Source: Caldilineaceae bacterium (GTDB lineage Bacteria; Chloroflexota; Anaerolineae; Caldilineales; Caldilineaceae). From it: a stretch of DNA of 64,000 nt. The DNA is taken from the NCBI GenBank assembly GCA_026645575.1, contig JAPKMW010000016.1:78406-142405 (forward strand), written 5' to 3'. The notes under the pieces are model-generated. The model had not been told where the DNA came from, did no database searches, and saw only the letters and a list, made by a program, of their open reading frames with translations. How positions within the stretch are numbered: position 1 is the first letter of the stretch; each line of letters opens with the position of its first letter. This document shows positions 53,908-62,245 of the stretch, piece after piece. The translations under genes and the position numbers were made by a program.

Positions 53908-55434
53908 TTAATTGAATAAAGACAATTGCAAATCGGTTGATGGAACAAAATGTGCTGTTGCCCTAGCCTGTTGCAAGGTATTGAGTTGCCCTAATTCCTC
54001 AGCAAGGCGCAATAGATCAAGTTGATTTAGAATCGCTGTCGTAATTGGCCGCTTGGCATCCCAAAAGATAAAGGCGGCGAAAAACTTTTGGGCGAGCTCG
54101 GAGTTGAGGAGGTCTGTCAATAACTGCGCTTCTGTTGCGTTAGTACAAGCAATAAAATAGCAGGTATCATCAAAGAGAACGGGTTTATTGGCATAGGGAC
54201 CCACTGTGGCAAAATGAAGTTTTTTGTAAAGGCTGGCGATGGCGACTTTCCAAGGGGCAAAGGAATAGTCGCCAATACCAAAGATGGCAAAACGCGGCTG
54301 TTTATGGTAAATGGCGCTTTTGCGTTGCTCAAACAACGCACTATATTGTTCAAGATAAGACCAAGTTTGTGGCGCGGTTGTGCGAATGATTTGCGTGTCT
54401 GTACCTACCTTCATTTGTGTCGTCAGCAACCAACGTGACGGCACAGGTCGTTCAGTATGTGCAATATGTGAACCTTTTAATAACGGATAAAGATATTGTT
54501 CTTCAAGGTGATATGACTTATCGAAGCCATTATAATAAAGATTTCCTTGGCGGGTGAGTTCCAAAATTTTTGCACAATCGTGTTTAATCCCAGAACGCCA
54601 TTGATAAGGTGACTGGCCTTGAAGATGAGACGTTTTTTGATAAAAAGCGACATTTGCCACCAAATGATTATCAACATACCCTACTGTAGACTGCGTTGAG
54701 CAGAGATCTAGATCGCTATAAATCGTGCATGAGGAATTTTCAACGATTTGAAAAGCGAAGCAGACTAACAAACACGCATCAACTGCTGCATCGAAATATC
54801 TTTTGGCGTCAATGTGAAATATCATTGCGTTGCCAACAGTAAGCTGATTTTTCCAGGCAAAGGCCAATACACGCCGGGCAACAGAAGTTTTGCAAAGCAT
54901 AGCAATAGTTGCTCGATGGTCTTGTAATTGTTCTAAAAGGTGAATCAACATCCATTCAGAAATGTCAAAGTTGCTGTTTCCGGTTACAGCCTGTAAACCG
55001 GAAAATTGTTGAAAGTTTGTTTTCTGCGGAAGGTTTTCACTATCCAGCGTCGCCAACTCAGCATTGGTAACCCAAGGCGGATTCCCGATCACTAACAACG
55101 GTTCGGGTAAATTATCACACACAGACCGCCACTGCGTTACAAAAAAATCGCCATGTGTCGCGATAACTTTGTCGTGAATTTGTTGAGCCGCCACTGAATC
55201 CTGTAGCATCGCGATGTAGCCGGCATTGATGTCAAGTCCAACAACTTTTGTTACTTGTGGGAAGGTTTCCAGTGCGGCTAACAACAAATTCCCTTGACCA
55301 CAGGTTGGTTCAAGAATCGCTATGGGGTTGATCGCTAGTTGTTGAAGTAGATTGCAAATTTGACGTGCAAGCAGCGGTGGCGTTTGAAAGTCACCAAATT
55401 GGATTTGGTTTATCGTTTTTTTTGTTCTGGTCAT
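53908..55434 (-). CDS. Type II N6-adenine DNA methyltransferase
   Basis: This 508-residue protein has a SAM site motif I (ILEPTCGQGNLLLAAL) preceded by a QTP segment (GDFQTPPLLARQI) and the catalytic motif IV NPPW (IGNPPWVTN), marking a gamma-type adenine methyltransferase. The C-terminal part (about 230-508) is a target-recognition region. Its ATG overlaps the stop of the endonuclease gene (ATGA), so the two form one R-M unit. The DNA is AT-richer by eye than its neighbours, suggesting acquisition. The recognition sequence is unknown. Confidence 0.9.
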   Translation of the reverse strand: MTRTKKTINQIQFGDFQTPPLLARQICNLLQQLAINPIAILEPTCGQGNLLLAALETFPQVTKVVGLDINAGYIAMLQDSVAAQQIHDKVIATHGDFFVTQWRSVCDNLPEPLLVIGNPPWVTNAELATLDSENLPQKTNFQQFSGLQAVTGNSNFDISEWMLIHLLEQLQDHRATIAMLCKTSVARRVLAFAWKNQLTVGNAMIFHIDAKRYFDAAVDACLLVCFAFQIVENSSCTIYSDLDLCSTQSTVGYVDNHLVANVAFYQKTSHLQGQSPYQWRSGIKHDCAKILELTRQGNLYYNGFDKSYHLEEQYLYPLLKGSHIAHTERPVPSRWLLTTQMKVGTDTQIIRTTAPQTWSYLEQYSALFEQRKSAIYHKQPRFAIFGIGDYSFAPWKVAIASLYKKLHFATVGPYANKPVLFDDTCYFIACTNATEAQLLTDLLNSELAQKFFAAFIFWDAKRPITTAILNQLDLLRLAEELGQLNTLQQARATAHFVPSTDLQLSLFN

Positions 55435-56087
55435 GAGTATACCCGATTGATCCCATCAATTACTCCGGCCATTTCGATAATTCTGCGATATTGTAAGCGC
55501 CATTGCAATGCGTTGGAAATCGTTAGATAACCAATTTGAGGAGGGTTTGCCATAATTTCCAACGCCAACTGTTCTGCCTGGATTTCATCCACTGGCAAGA
55601 GACGATCATGCATAAAGGCAATCAGATCATCCAGGTTACCGGCGTTATCCAAAATTTGCCGAATTCCTGTCGTTGTTTGAAAATCGGCAGTTCTGGTTTG
55701 ATCAACAAAGATAACGTGCTTGATGTCAAGCTGGCTAGTCCGGGTTAAGGCATCATCGATTTTTTCATAGGCAAAGACAAGCAGCGAGTAACCCAGACCA
55801 TAAATTTTCTGGCGGGCTGATTCAAATGGACAAGACGATTGGGGTTGTCGAATGCTAGTAACTTTCACATCAACCGATAAGCCGGGGAAATCGATCCCTC
55901 TTGCCGTATTGCCGATGTCAAATGTGTAGTTTTGGGCCAAGTAAGCTTGAAACTGATGCTCTACATACGTCCCGACGGCTTTGCCATCAGTCACGCCATA
56001 GAGGACTGGTTCGATAGCCTGCGATTGTTGAAGGGCAAAAGTTTTTGCTTCATGGCAGAGTTGAACAATGGAAAGCGTAACTTTCAT
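55431..56087 (-). CDS. Type II restriction endonuclease
   Basis: This 218-residue protein is encoded directly before and overlapping the methyltransferase (4 nt). It has a PD-(D/E)XK-like site: GTYVEHQFQAYL supplies an early Glu, GIDFPGLSVDVKVTS carries Asp and D-V-K, and GLGYSLLVFAYEK follows. No isoschizomer family is recognised. Together with the downstream methyltransferase it forms a compact R-M system that would methylate host DNA and cut unmethylated DNA. Confidence 0.82.
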   Translation of the reverse strand: MKVTLSIVQLCHEAKTFALQQSQAIEPVLYGVTDGKAVGTYVEHQFQAYLAQNYTFDIGNTARGIDFPGLSVDVKVTSIRQPQSSCPFESARQKIYGLGYSLLVFAYEKIDDALTRTSQLDIKHVIFVDQTRTADFQTTTGIRQILDNAGNLDDLIAFMHDRLLPVDEIQAEQLALEIMANPPQIGYLTISNALQWRLQYRRIIEMAGVIDGINRVYS

Positions 56088-56178
56088 AGCTCATCGTTGA
56101 AAGAATTGGATTCATCTTGACCAGCCTATTATATCTGTTTATTACGAGAAACGCACATCACTGTGCAAGACAACGCTT

Positions 56179-59100
56179 ATGATTCTTAGCTATGCCCATT
56201 CACGCGCGGCCATTCTCTGTTTCGGCGGTTGGGGGATGCAGGTTATGTACCATCTGCTCCCCCGGTTGCAAGCCGCGCAGGAACAGCGCGCCGCGCTCTC
56301 ATCCAACCCGGCAGACCTGAGCCGGTTGACCAGCTTTGGCGCTGTTATCGCTGAGCCGTTGATTGATGGCCAACAGCGTGCTCAGTTCTACATTCGCCAG
56401 CCGCGCCTCGACCAGCCTTTGCCCCCCTTCTATGTTGAGCGAACACTGGGGCGGCTGGAGCGTGAACTGCCGCGCGCCTTTGATGAACAGACCGCCGGGG
56501 TGATGACAGCCGCGGAAAAACATGCGACCCTGCTCTTTCAAGCAACCGAATCAATGTTGCAACCACTGGAAGTGCCAGGTCGCCCCTTCCATCTGCCCGT
56601 GACCGGCCTGACGCCGACCATTCCCGTACCGAATGGGACGAACGGCAACGGTCATGCCAGGTCACAAGTACGGCGCGCTACGCGTCAGGAGATGTTTCAA
56701 GCGGCGTTGGCCCATACCGTACCGATTGCCCGCCTGCTGGAAACCCATCTGCTCGACCCCATTCGTCAAGATGATCTGGTGGCCGAAGATCCCTTTGTGC
56801 AGACAACCCTCTATGTGATCGCGCCGCTCTTTGAACCGCTCACGTCGGCGTTGATCTGGCCGCTGGTGGCGCAATTTATGGCGCGGGTCGGGCAGCGTCA
56901 TGTGTCACAAGTGACCGCCTTCTTTGCCACGGGCAGCTATGCCACCGATCTCACCCGCCCAGTCGAAGACGCCACCGCCTTTGCCGCCTTGGCCGAGTTG
57001 GAAACCTTGACCGGTTTGCAACGTCATCCCGACCAACAACTGACAGTTGCGCTGGCCCAGTCGATGCAAACCTACGCCCCCCATCTGGCTGAAACTATCG
57101 GGCAGCCGCTCTTTGATTATGTCTACCTGCTCGATCGCGAAAAGAGCAACCAGGGGCTGGCCCAGAGTAGTCATGAACTGGCGGTCGTCACCGCCAATGC
57201 CCTGGAAGCGTTGATCGTGGCCGGCGGCAACCTCTATGTCCAGGAACAGTTGGGCGTGGGGATGCACAACGGCGAAGGGCGCGCCTATAGTTTGATTGGC
57301 GCGGCGGGCGATTATGTCCCGTTGGCCCAAGTGCTTCATGCCGTCAACCGTCAAGAAGAGAGCCGATTGGTACGCGAATGGGTGCTACGTAACAGTGATA
57401 ATGGCACAACGAACATTGCCGGAACACTGGAACAGACGCCATCCGCAAATGAGTTGGCTGGGCTTGATCTCACGCCGCAAAGCGTCCTTGCCCAGTTGAC
57501 GCCCCACCTTAACGATTTGCTCGTCAAGCGCGACCCTACCACCATTGATGAATTGAACGTGGCCGAACGCTTCGTTGTCCCCAACGCCACCGCCCAACAG
57601 TTACGGCGCGTGCGGAATGATCAGTGGAAGGATGCGTTTCAAGGCCATTACCGTGAATTGGACGAGTATCTCCAACTCGCCGTCGGACCAAAGTTTTTGG
57701 ATGAAGCGTGGGGCGTGCAAGCCGTCGAGCCGGGGCGGGAATGGTTTCTTTATGAGGTTGATGAGCGCTTGTTGCCGGCAACGGTTTCCAAAATGCAACG
57801 CAAGTTGTTGGAGATTCTCGCCGCTTCCCCCGCGGGATTGACCCGCGCACAATTGCAAACCGAACGCTGGCTACATGAAATTGACCAGCAGCGCCAACGA
57901 TTACAGAATGTCGCCACACCCAATGCCCGTCACCTGGCGCGTGTGCAGCGTTTGCTGGCGTTGCGCAACTGGGAGATTAGCTATCTCCAAGCCAGTTCGA
58001 CGGCGCCGGAACTGTGGACGATACTCGCCCGTGCCCTTGCGGTGATTGTCGCGGCTGGGTTGATTGCCTTCCTCTACGTCTTTATCATGGCGCGCGGTTG
58101 GAGTCACAGCCAGGATACGTTGGGCCTGGTTGGCTTTGCGGTTGGTGTACTCACCGCCGCCTTGATCACCTACCGGGTCAAGGAACGCCGTGTGCGCGCC
58201 CTGCGCCGTGAACGGATTGCTCTGGCGCAAGCCGCCCTCACCACGCAGTTGCGGGAAGCGGTGAGTGATGGGCTGGTGCGGGTCTACGGTCGGTTGACCG
58301 AGTTGGTGGGCACCTGGAATCGCATGTTGGCGGAAGCTGCCAGCGAACTGTCTACACTGAGTACGCCGCCGACCATTCCATCCGTGCCGCCGCCAGGGGT
58401 GCCGTTGATGGCGATTCACCAACCCCATCTCAACGAGCAGCTTTGGCAACGCTGTCTCGCCTATCTGCGCACACAGTTGGATACACAAGGGCAGCACAGC
58501 GAAGAACGGTTGACGCGTATTTGGGGAACGCCCAAGTGGTTTAATGAAATGCGCCGCATCCTGAGCAGCAGTGCGCCCGGCAAAGGGCAATCGCAGGCGC
58601 GGACCGTGGCCCAATTTATTCGTGATACCGTGCGTGAATCGGTGGCGCCGGTCAATCTGGAACAGACCAACCCTGTGCGCGCCGAATTAGTCCGCGGACT
58701 GGCCAAAGAATTTAGCATTGAACACCTACTGTGGCGTGGGGCGTTGGAAGAACAGGAATTTAACCGGCGGTTACGGATGTTGGAGTTAGGCATGTTACCG
58801 GTAACGCCGATGGAAAAGACCGAAGGGGCGCCGGTGCGCCGCTATGTTGAGCATGTCTGGCATCGCGCCAAGCCAACGGCCAACTACGAAGTATCGAACC
58901 GGCTGGCGGTCTATGGCATGACGGTCGAGTTTGTCGCCGCCCCCGGTGATCCGGCCAGCGAGTTGACCCGCACCCTGCTCGATGACTTCAACCTGACCCT
59001 GTTGCCGACGAATAATCCCTTTACCATTCTCTTTGTGCGTTCCCTGCATGGATTAGCCCTAGGCGATCTCGAATCAATCCGCCGCTACCAGACCGAGTTG

Positions 59101-59235
59101 AGCTATCTCTCCAACGCCGAACGCAAACTGGTTCTGCTGACGGATTTCTTCACCGAAAGCGTTTATAACCGCGAACTCTACGCCTCGCCCAAGAAAGATC
59201 CACGCGCTGCCCGCTTTGCTAGTCCGGTTGGCTAA
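56179..59235 (+). CDS. Membrane-anchored tubulin-like paralogue without T4 GTP loop (putative)
   Basis: This 1018-residue protein has an N-terminal half that parallels the tubulin-like protein at 51257. It shows a T1-like CFGGWGMQV (14-22); VTAFFATGSYATDL, then AFAALAELETL (about 245-276), matching GIFFLPD and ANAYAALKELTYF; and FDYVYLLDREKSN (312-324), matching FDFIFLVGRTN. At the T4 position (about 212-224) the glycine loop is replaced by YVIAPLFEPLTSA, so GTP binding is unlikely. Two membrane helices lie at about 613-636 and 644-664, followed by a soluble helical tail. It probably forms a membrane-bound partner of the GTPase. The alignment is by eye. Confidence 0.7.
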   Translation: MILSYAHSRAAILCFGGWGMQVMYHLLPRLQAAQEQRAALSSNPADLSRLTSFGAVIAEPLIDGQQRAQFYIRQPRLDQPLPPFYVERTLGRLERELPRAFDEQTAGVMTAAEKHATLLFQATESMLQPLEVPGRPFHLPVTGLTPTIPVPNGTNGNGHARSQVRRATRQEMFQAALAHTVPIARLLETHLLDPIRQDDLVAEDPFVQTTLYVIAPLFEPLTSALIWPLVAQFMARVGQRHVSQVTAFFATGSYATDLTRPVEDATAFAALAELETLTGLQRHPDQQLTVALAQSMQTYAPHLAETIGQPLFDYVYLLDREKSNQGLAQSSHELAVVTANALEALIVAGGNLYVQEQLGVGMHNGEGRAYSLIGAAGDYVPLAQVLHAVNRQEESRLVREWVLRNSDNGTTNIAGTLEQTPSANELAGLDLTPQSVLAQLTPHLNDLLVKRDPTTIDELNVAERFVVPNATAQQLRRVRNDQWKDAFQGHYRELDEYLQLAVGPKFLDEAWGVQAVEPGREWFLYEVDERLLPATVSKMQRKLLEILAASPAGLTRAQLQTERWLHEIDQQRQRLQNVATPNARHLARVQRLLALRNWEISYLQASSTAPELWTILARALAVIVAAGLIAFLYVFIMARGWSHSQDTLGLVGFAVGVLTAALITYRVKERRVRALRRERIALAQAALTTQLREAVSDGLVRVYGRLTELVGTWNRMLAEAASELSTLSTPPTIPSVPPPGVPLMAIHQPHLNEQLWQRCLAYLRTQLDTQGQHSEERLTRIWGTPKWFNEMRRILSSSAPGKGQSQARTVAQFIRDTVRESVAPVNLEQTNPVRAELVRGLAKEFSIEHLLWRGALEEQEFNRRLRMLELGMLPVTPMEKTEGAPVRRYVEHVWHRAKPTANYEVSNRLAVYGMTVEFVAAPGDPASELTRTLLDDFNLTLLPTNNPFTILFVRSLHGLALGDLESIRRYQTELSYLSNAERKLVLLTDFFTESVYNRELYASPKKDPRAARFASPVG

Positions 59236-59259
59236 CGACCGATACGAAGTCCGCCCATA

Positions 59260-59376
59260 ATGCCTTTTTCTATTCTTCCCACGCCAACCATTCATGGGCA
59301 ACAGCCGGAAACTCGTCAGTTACTCAATGTTGACGCTATCACCGGCCTGGTCGAGGACAACCTTTTTGCTGGTTGA
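59260..59376 (+). CDS. Short ORF after the pseudo-tubulin gene
   Basis: A 38-codon frame (MPFSILPTPTIHGQQ..., ending LVEDNLFAG) starts 24 nt after the preceding stop. It may be a tiny protein or the truncated start of a lost gene. There is no clear ribosome site, and its end overlaps the -35 box of the next promoter. Confidence 0.25.
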   Translation: MPFSILPTPTIHGQQPETRQLLNVDAITGLVEDNLFAG

Positions 59377-59401
59377 CACATCTGCCGGCTTTGATTACAA
59401 T
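59373..59401 (+). promoter_or_regulatory. Near-consensus sigma-70 promoter for the peptide ABC operon
   Basis: TTGACA (59373-59378), a 17-nt spacer and TACAAT (59396-59401) differ from full consensus at only one base. They lie 97 nt upstream of the substrate-binding protein ATG. Confidence 0.8.
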
Positions 59402-59497
59402 GAAGCCCGTCGCCCATCGTAGGGCGCATTTTCGGGTGCTGCTTCGCAATCAATTGTCCTTACCACCATCTATTTCCATTTACACAAGGAGGATCGC

Positions 59498-61192
59498 ATG
59501 AGACCGCAGAGGCATCTTTTCATCGTTCTGGGGCTGCTTGTTAGCCTGATTCTTTCGGCTTGTGTTCCCCAAGCGAGCGCGCCGGCGAACCAACCGGCGG
59601 CCCAGGATGCGGCGCCGGCTGAGGCCGCAGCGCCCGCGAGTGACTCAGCCGGCGCGACTGGCGGCGGCATTCTCAACTTTGCCTATTCCCAAAAGCCGCG
59701 CAACCTGAACCCGCTTGACTCGGTGCAGGGGGTGCAGTCGCAGTTGTTCCGTATGATCTACAACCGGCTACTCCAATATGACTTGGGCTTCTTTGGCGGG
59801 CCGCCTCAACCCAGCCTGGCCGAACGCTATGAAGTTTCGGAAGATGGCTTGACCTTTACCTTCCACCTGCGCCAGGATGTCGTCTGGCAGGATGGCGAAC
59901 CCTTTACGGCGGAAGATGTCGCGTTCACCTACACCGTCGCAGTTCACCCCGACAATCCTACCTTCTGGGGTCCTTCCCTGAGTACGCTAAAAGGTCTGGC
60001 CGCCTTTCAAGATGGTTCCGCCGATAGCATTGCGGGCTTGAATGTGGTGGACGAATATACGATTGAGATCACGCTAGAATCACCTAGCATGTCTTTCCTG
60101 GATACATTAGCCTTTGTGGGCATCCTGCCCCAACATATTCTGGGAGATGTACCGCCGGCGGAACTGAAGGACAATGTATTCTTCTCCAAGAGTCCGATTG
60201 GCACAGGCCCTTTCAAAGTCACGGAAGTTGCTGAAGACCAATATATTCGCCTGGCGCGCCACGAGAATTACTTCTTAGGCGCCCCCAAATTAGCCGGCAT
60301 TAATTTCTTCTTTCCCGATAACACCACCGTGGCCGCCGGCTTTGAAACCGGCGAAATTGACCTCTCCAGCAGTGTGCCGGTGGCGGATCTGGAGCGCTTC
60401 CTTGACAACCCCGATTACAATGTCGTCTTTCAGCCAAGCAGCGTCTTTTGCAATGTGACGGCCAATGTGGAGCGTATCCCCAAAGCGGTGCGGCACGCCA
60501 TTCAATTTGCACTGGATCGCGAGACAATCACTTCTGAACTTTTCCTGGATCAGCGGCTCTCTACCCCCTTCTATCACCACCTGGGCCAGGAATTTCTCCA
60601 ACCCAACCCCCATGAAAAAGCGATCAGCTATGATCCTGACCAGGCCCGTGCGCTGGTGCAACAGGCGATTGATGCCGGCGAGTGGGAGGCGGACCATGTG
60701 TTGGATTACATCTTCAACGGCGAAGAACCGTCGGAAGAGATTCTCTTTATTCAGAAGTTCCTCCAAGATGTCGGTCTCAACAGCGAACTGCGTGGCGTCG
60801 GTGATCGCGCTGCCTTTAACCAGACCTATTTGGAAGAGCATGACTTTGACATTGTCTCCGGTTGCAATGCCTATGGCCCCGAACCCGATTCGATCAACAT
60901 CTATTACAAGTGTGGCTATGGCGCGGCGGAAGGGGGCTACAACGCCAGTCTCTTCTGTAATGAACGAGCGGATGAATTGTTGGAAGCCGGGCGCGCCGCT
61001 ACCAACTTTGACGAGCGGGTCAAGATCTATCAAGAGTTACAGGGGATTCTTGACGAAGAAGCGGCCATCATCCCCATCCGTCTCAGCGTCACCAGTTGGG
61101 TGATGACCAGCCGCCTTCAAGACGCCACCCCGCAATACTATGGTCATCTGACCAACTATGATGGCATTGAGAAGTGGTGGTTGGAAGAGTAA
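59498..61192 (+). CDS. ABC importer substrate-binding lipoprotein (peptide/nickel family 5)
   Basis: This 564-residue lipoprotein has a signal ending in the lipobox LSAC (about residue 22), an Ala/Pro linker, and the family 5 solute-binding fold. Visible motifs are NLNPLDSV, QLFRMIYNRLL, LAERYEVSEDGLTFTFHLR, VVWQDGEPFTAEDVAFTY and SPIGTGPFKVTE. Binding proteins of this family capture di-/oligopeptides, nickel, opines or sugars. AAGGAGGA lies 7-14 nt before the ATG. It is the first gene of an importer operon with two permeases; no ATPase gene is in the window. Confidence 0.92.
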   Translation: MRPQRHLFIVLGLLVSLILSACVPQASAPANQPAAQDAAPAEAAAPASDSAGATGGGILNFAYSQKPRNLNPLDSVQGVQSQLFRMIYNRLLQYDLGFFGGPPQPSLAERYEVSEDGLTFTFHLRQDVVWQDGEPFTAEDVAFTYTVAVHPDNPTFWGPSLSTLKGLAAFQDGSADSIAGLNVVDEYTIEITLESPSMSFLDTLAFVGILPQHILGDVPPAELKDNVFFSKSPIGTGPFKVTEVAEDQYIRLARHENYFLGAPKLAGINFFFPDNTTVAAGFETGEIDLSSSVPVADLERFLDNPDYNVVFQPSSVFCNVTANVERIPKAVRHAIQFALDRETITSELFLDQRLSTPFYHHLGQEFLQPNPHEKAISYDPDQARALVQQAIDAGEWEADHVLDYIFNGEEPSEEILFIQKFLQDVGLNSELRGVGDRAAFNQTYLEEHDFDIVSGCNAYGPEPDSINIYYKCGYGAAEGGYNASLFCNERADELLEAGRAATNFDERVKIYQELQGILDEEAAIIPIRLSVTSWVMTSRLQDATPQYYGHLTNYDGIEKWWLEE

Positions 61193-61198
61193 GGTAAA

Positions 61199-61255
61199 CT
61201 GGAGACTGGAGAGTAGAGAGTGAGCTTGTCGAAATCTCTACTCTCCAGCCTCCAG
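61199..61255. repeat. 21-bp hairpin with GAGCTTGTCGAAA loop
   Basis: Arms 61199-61219 and 61235-61255 pair at 20 of 21 positions. Loop bases 61222-61234 (GAGCTTGTCGAAA) differ from the 37951-37963 loop by one base. It separates the binding protein from permease 1 and could tune their ratio. Confidence 0.82.
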
Positions 61256-61273
61256 TATCTAATCTCTAATCCT

Positions 61274-62245
61274 ATGACCAAATACATTCTTCGCCGCCTT
61301 CTCCTCGCCCTGCCGATCTTGTTGGGGATCACCATCATCGACTTTGCGCTGATCAATCTGGCGCCGGGTGATCCGATTGATGCCATGATCGACCCGACAA
61401 CGGCGGTGGGCGTTGGGGTACAGGAGCAGCTACGTGAAAAGATGGGGCTGAATCAGCCGTTGCCGGTGCGCTATGGCATCTGGCTGCGCGAGCTCGTCAC
61501 GGGCAACATGGGTTACTCTTATGTGAAAAATGTGCCGGTGGCCGAACGCATCCAAGAGCGATTGGGCGCGACCTTGATCCTGACCTTGAGCGCCCTGCTC
61601 TTCTCGGTGTTGATTGGCATTCCCCTCGGTATTCTGTCGGCGCTGCGTCAATATTCGTGGCTCGATTACTTAATGACCTTTTTGGCCTTTGCCGGCATTT
61701 CCGTCCCCAACTTTTTCCTGGCGTTGGGGGGCATCTATCTCTTTTCGCTCAAATTGGGTATCCTGCCCCCCTTTGGCATGGTCAGCCTGCGCACCCAACT
61801 GCCCTATACGGTTGATCTGCTCTACCATCTGATTCTGCCGGCTACCATCTTGGGGCTATCCAGCACGGCATCGCTTATGCGCTTCGCCCGCACCAGTTTG
61901 CTCGAAGTGGTGGGCATGGACTATATCATCACGGCGCGCGCCAAGGGGTTGAAAGAGCGGGTTATCGTCACCGGCCATGCCTTGCGCAACGCCCTGATCC
62001 CGCTGATCACCGTCCTTGGCTTGCGCTTGCCCGGTCTCTTTGGCGGCTCGGTGATCATCGAGTCGATCTTTAACTGGCCCGGCATCGGCCAGTTGGCGAT
62101 TGAGTCGATTACCGACCGCGATTATCCGCAGATCATGGGCTTGCTGCTCATCTCGGCGGTGCTGATTCTAGCCGCCAATCTGCTGACCGATATTTTATAT
62201 GCCTATGCCGATCCGCGTATTCGTTATGAGGAAAAGCCAACGTGA
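61274..62245 (+). CDS. ABC importer permease (DppB/OppB type)
   Basis: This 323-residue inner-membrane permease has six predicted helices, a first helix after KYILRRLLLALPILLGI, and the EAA-type cytoplasmic loop (VVGMDYIITARAKGLKERVI) that contacts the ATPase. The SVIIESIFNWPGIGQL motif is typical of DppB-like subunits. ATG 61274 was chosen; the longer frame upstream reads through the hairpin. It overlaps the second permease by four bases (GTGA). Confidence 0.92.
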   Translation: MTKYILRRLLLALPILLGITIIDFALINLAPGDPIDAMIDPTTAVGVGVQEQLREKMGLNQPLPVRYGIWLRELVTGNMGYSYVKNVPVAERIQERLGATLILTLSALLFSVLIGIPLGILSALRQYSWLDYLMTFLAFAGISVPNFFLALGGIYLFSLKLGILPPFGMVSLRTQLPYTVDLLYHLILPATILGLSSTASLMRFARTSLLEVVGMDYIITARAKGLKERVIVTGHALRNALIPLITVLGLRLPGLFGGSVIIESIFNWPGIGQLAIESITDRDYPQIMGLLLISAVLILAANLLTDILYAYADPRIRYEEKPT

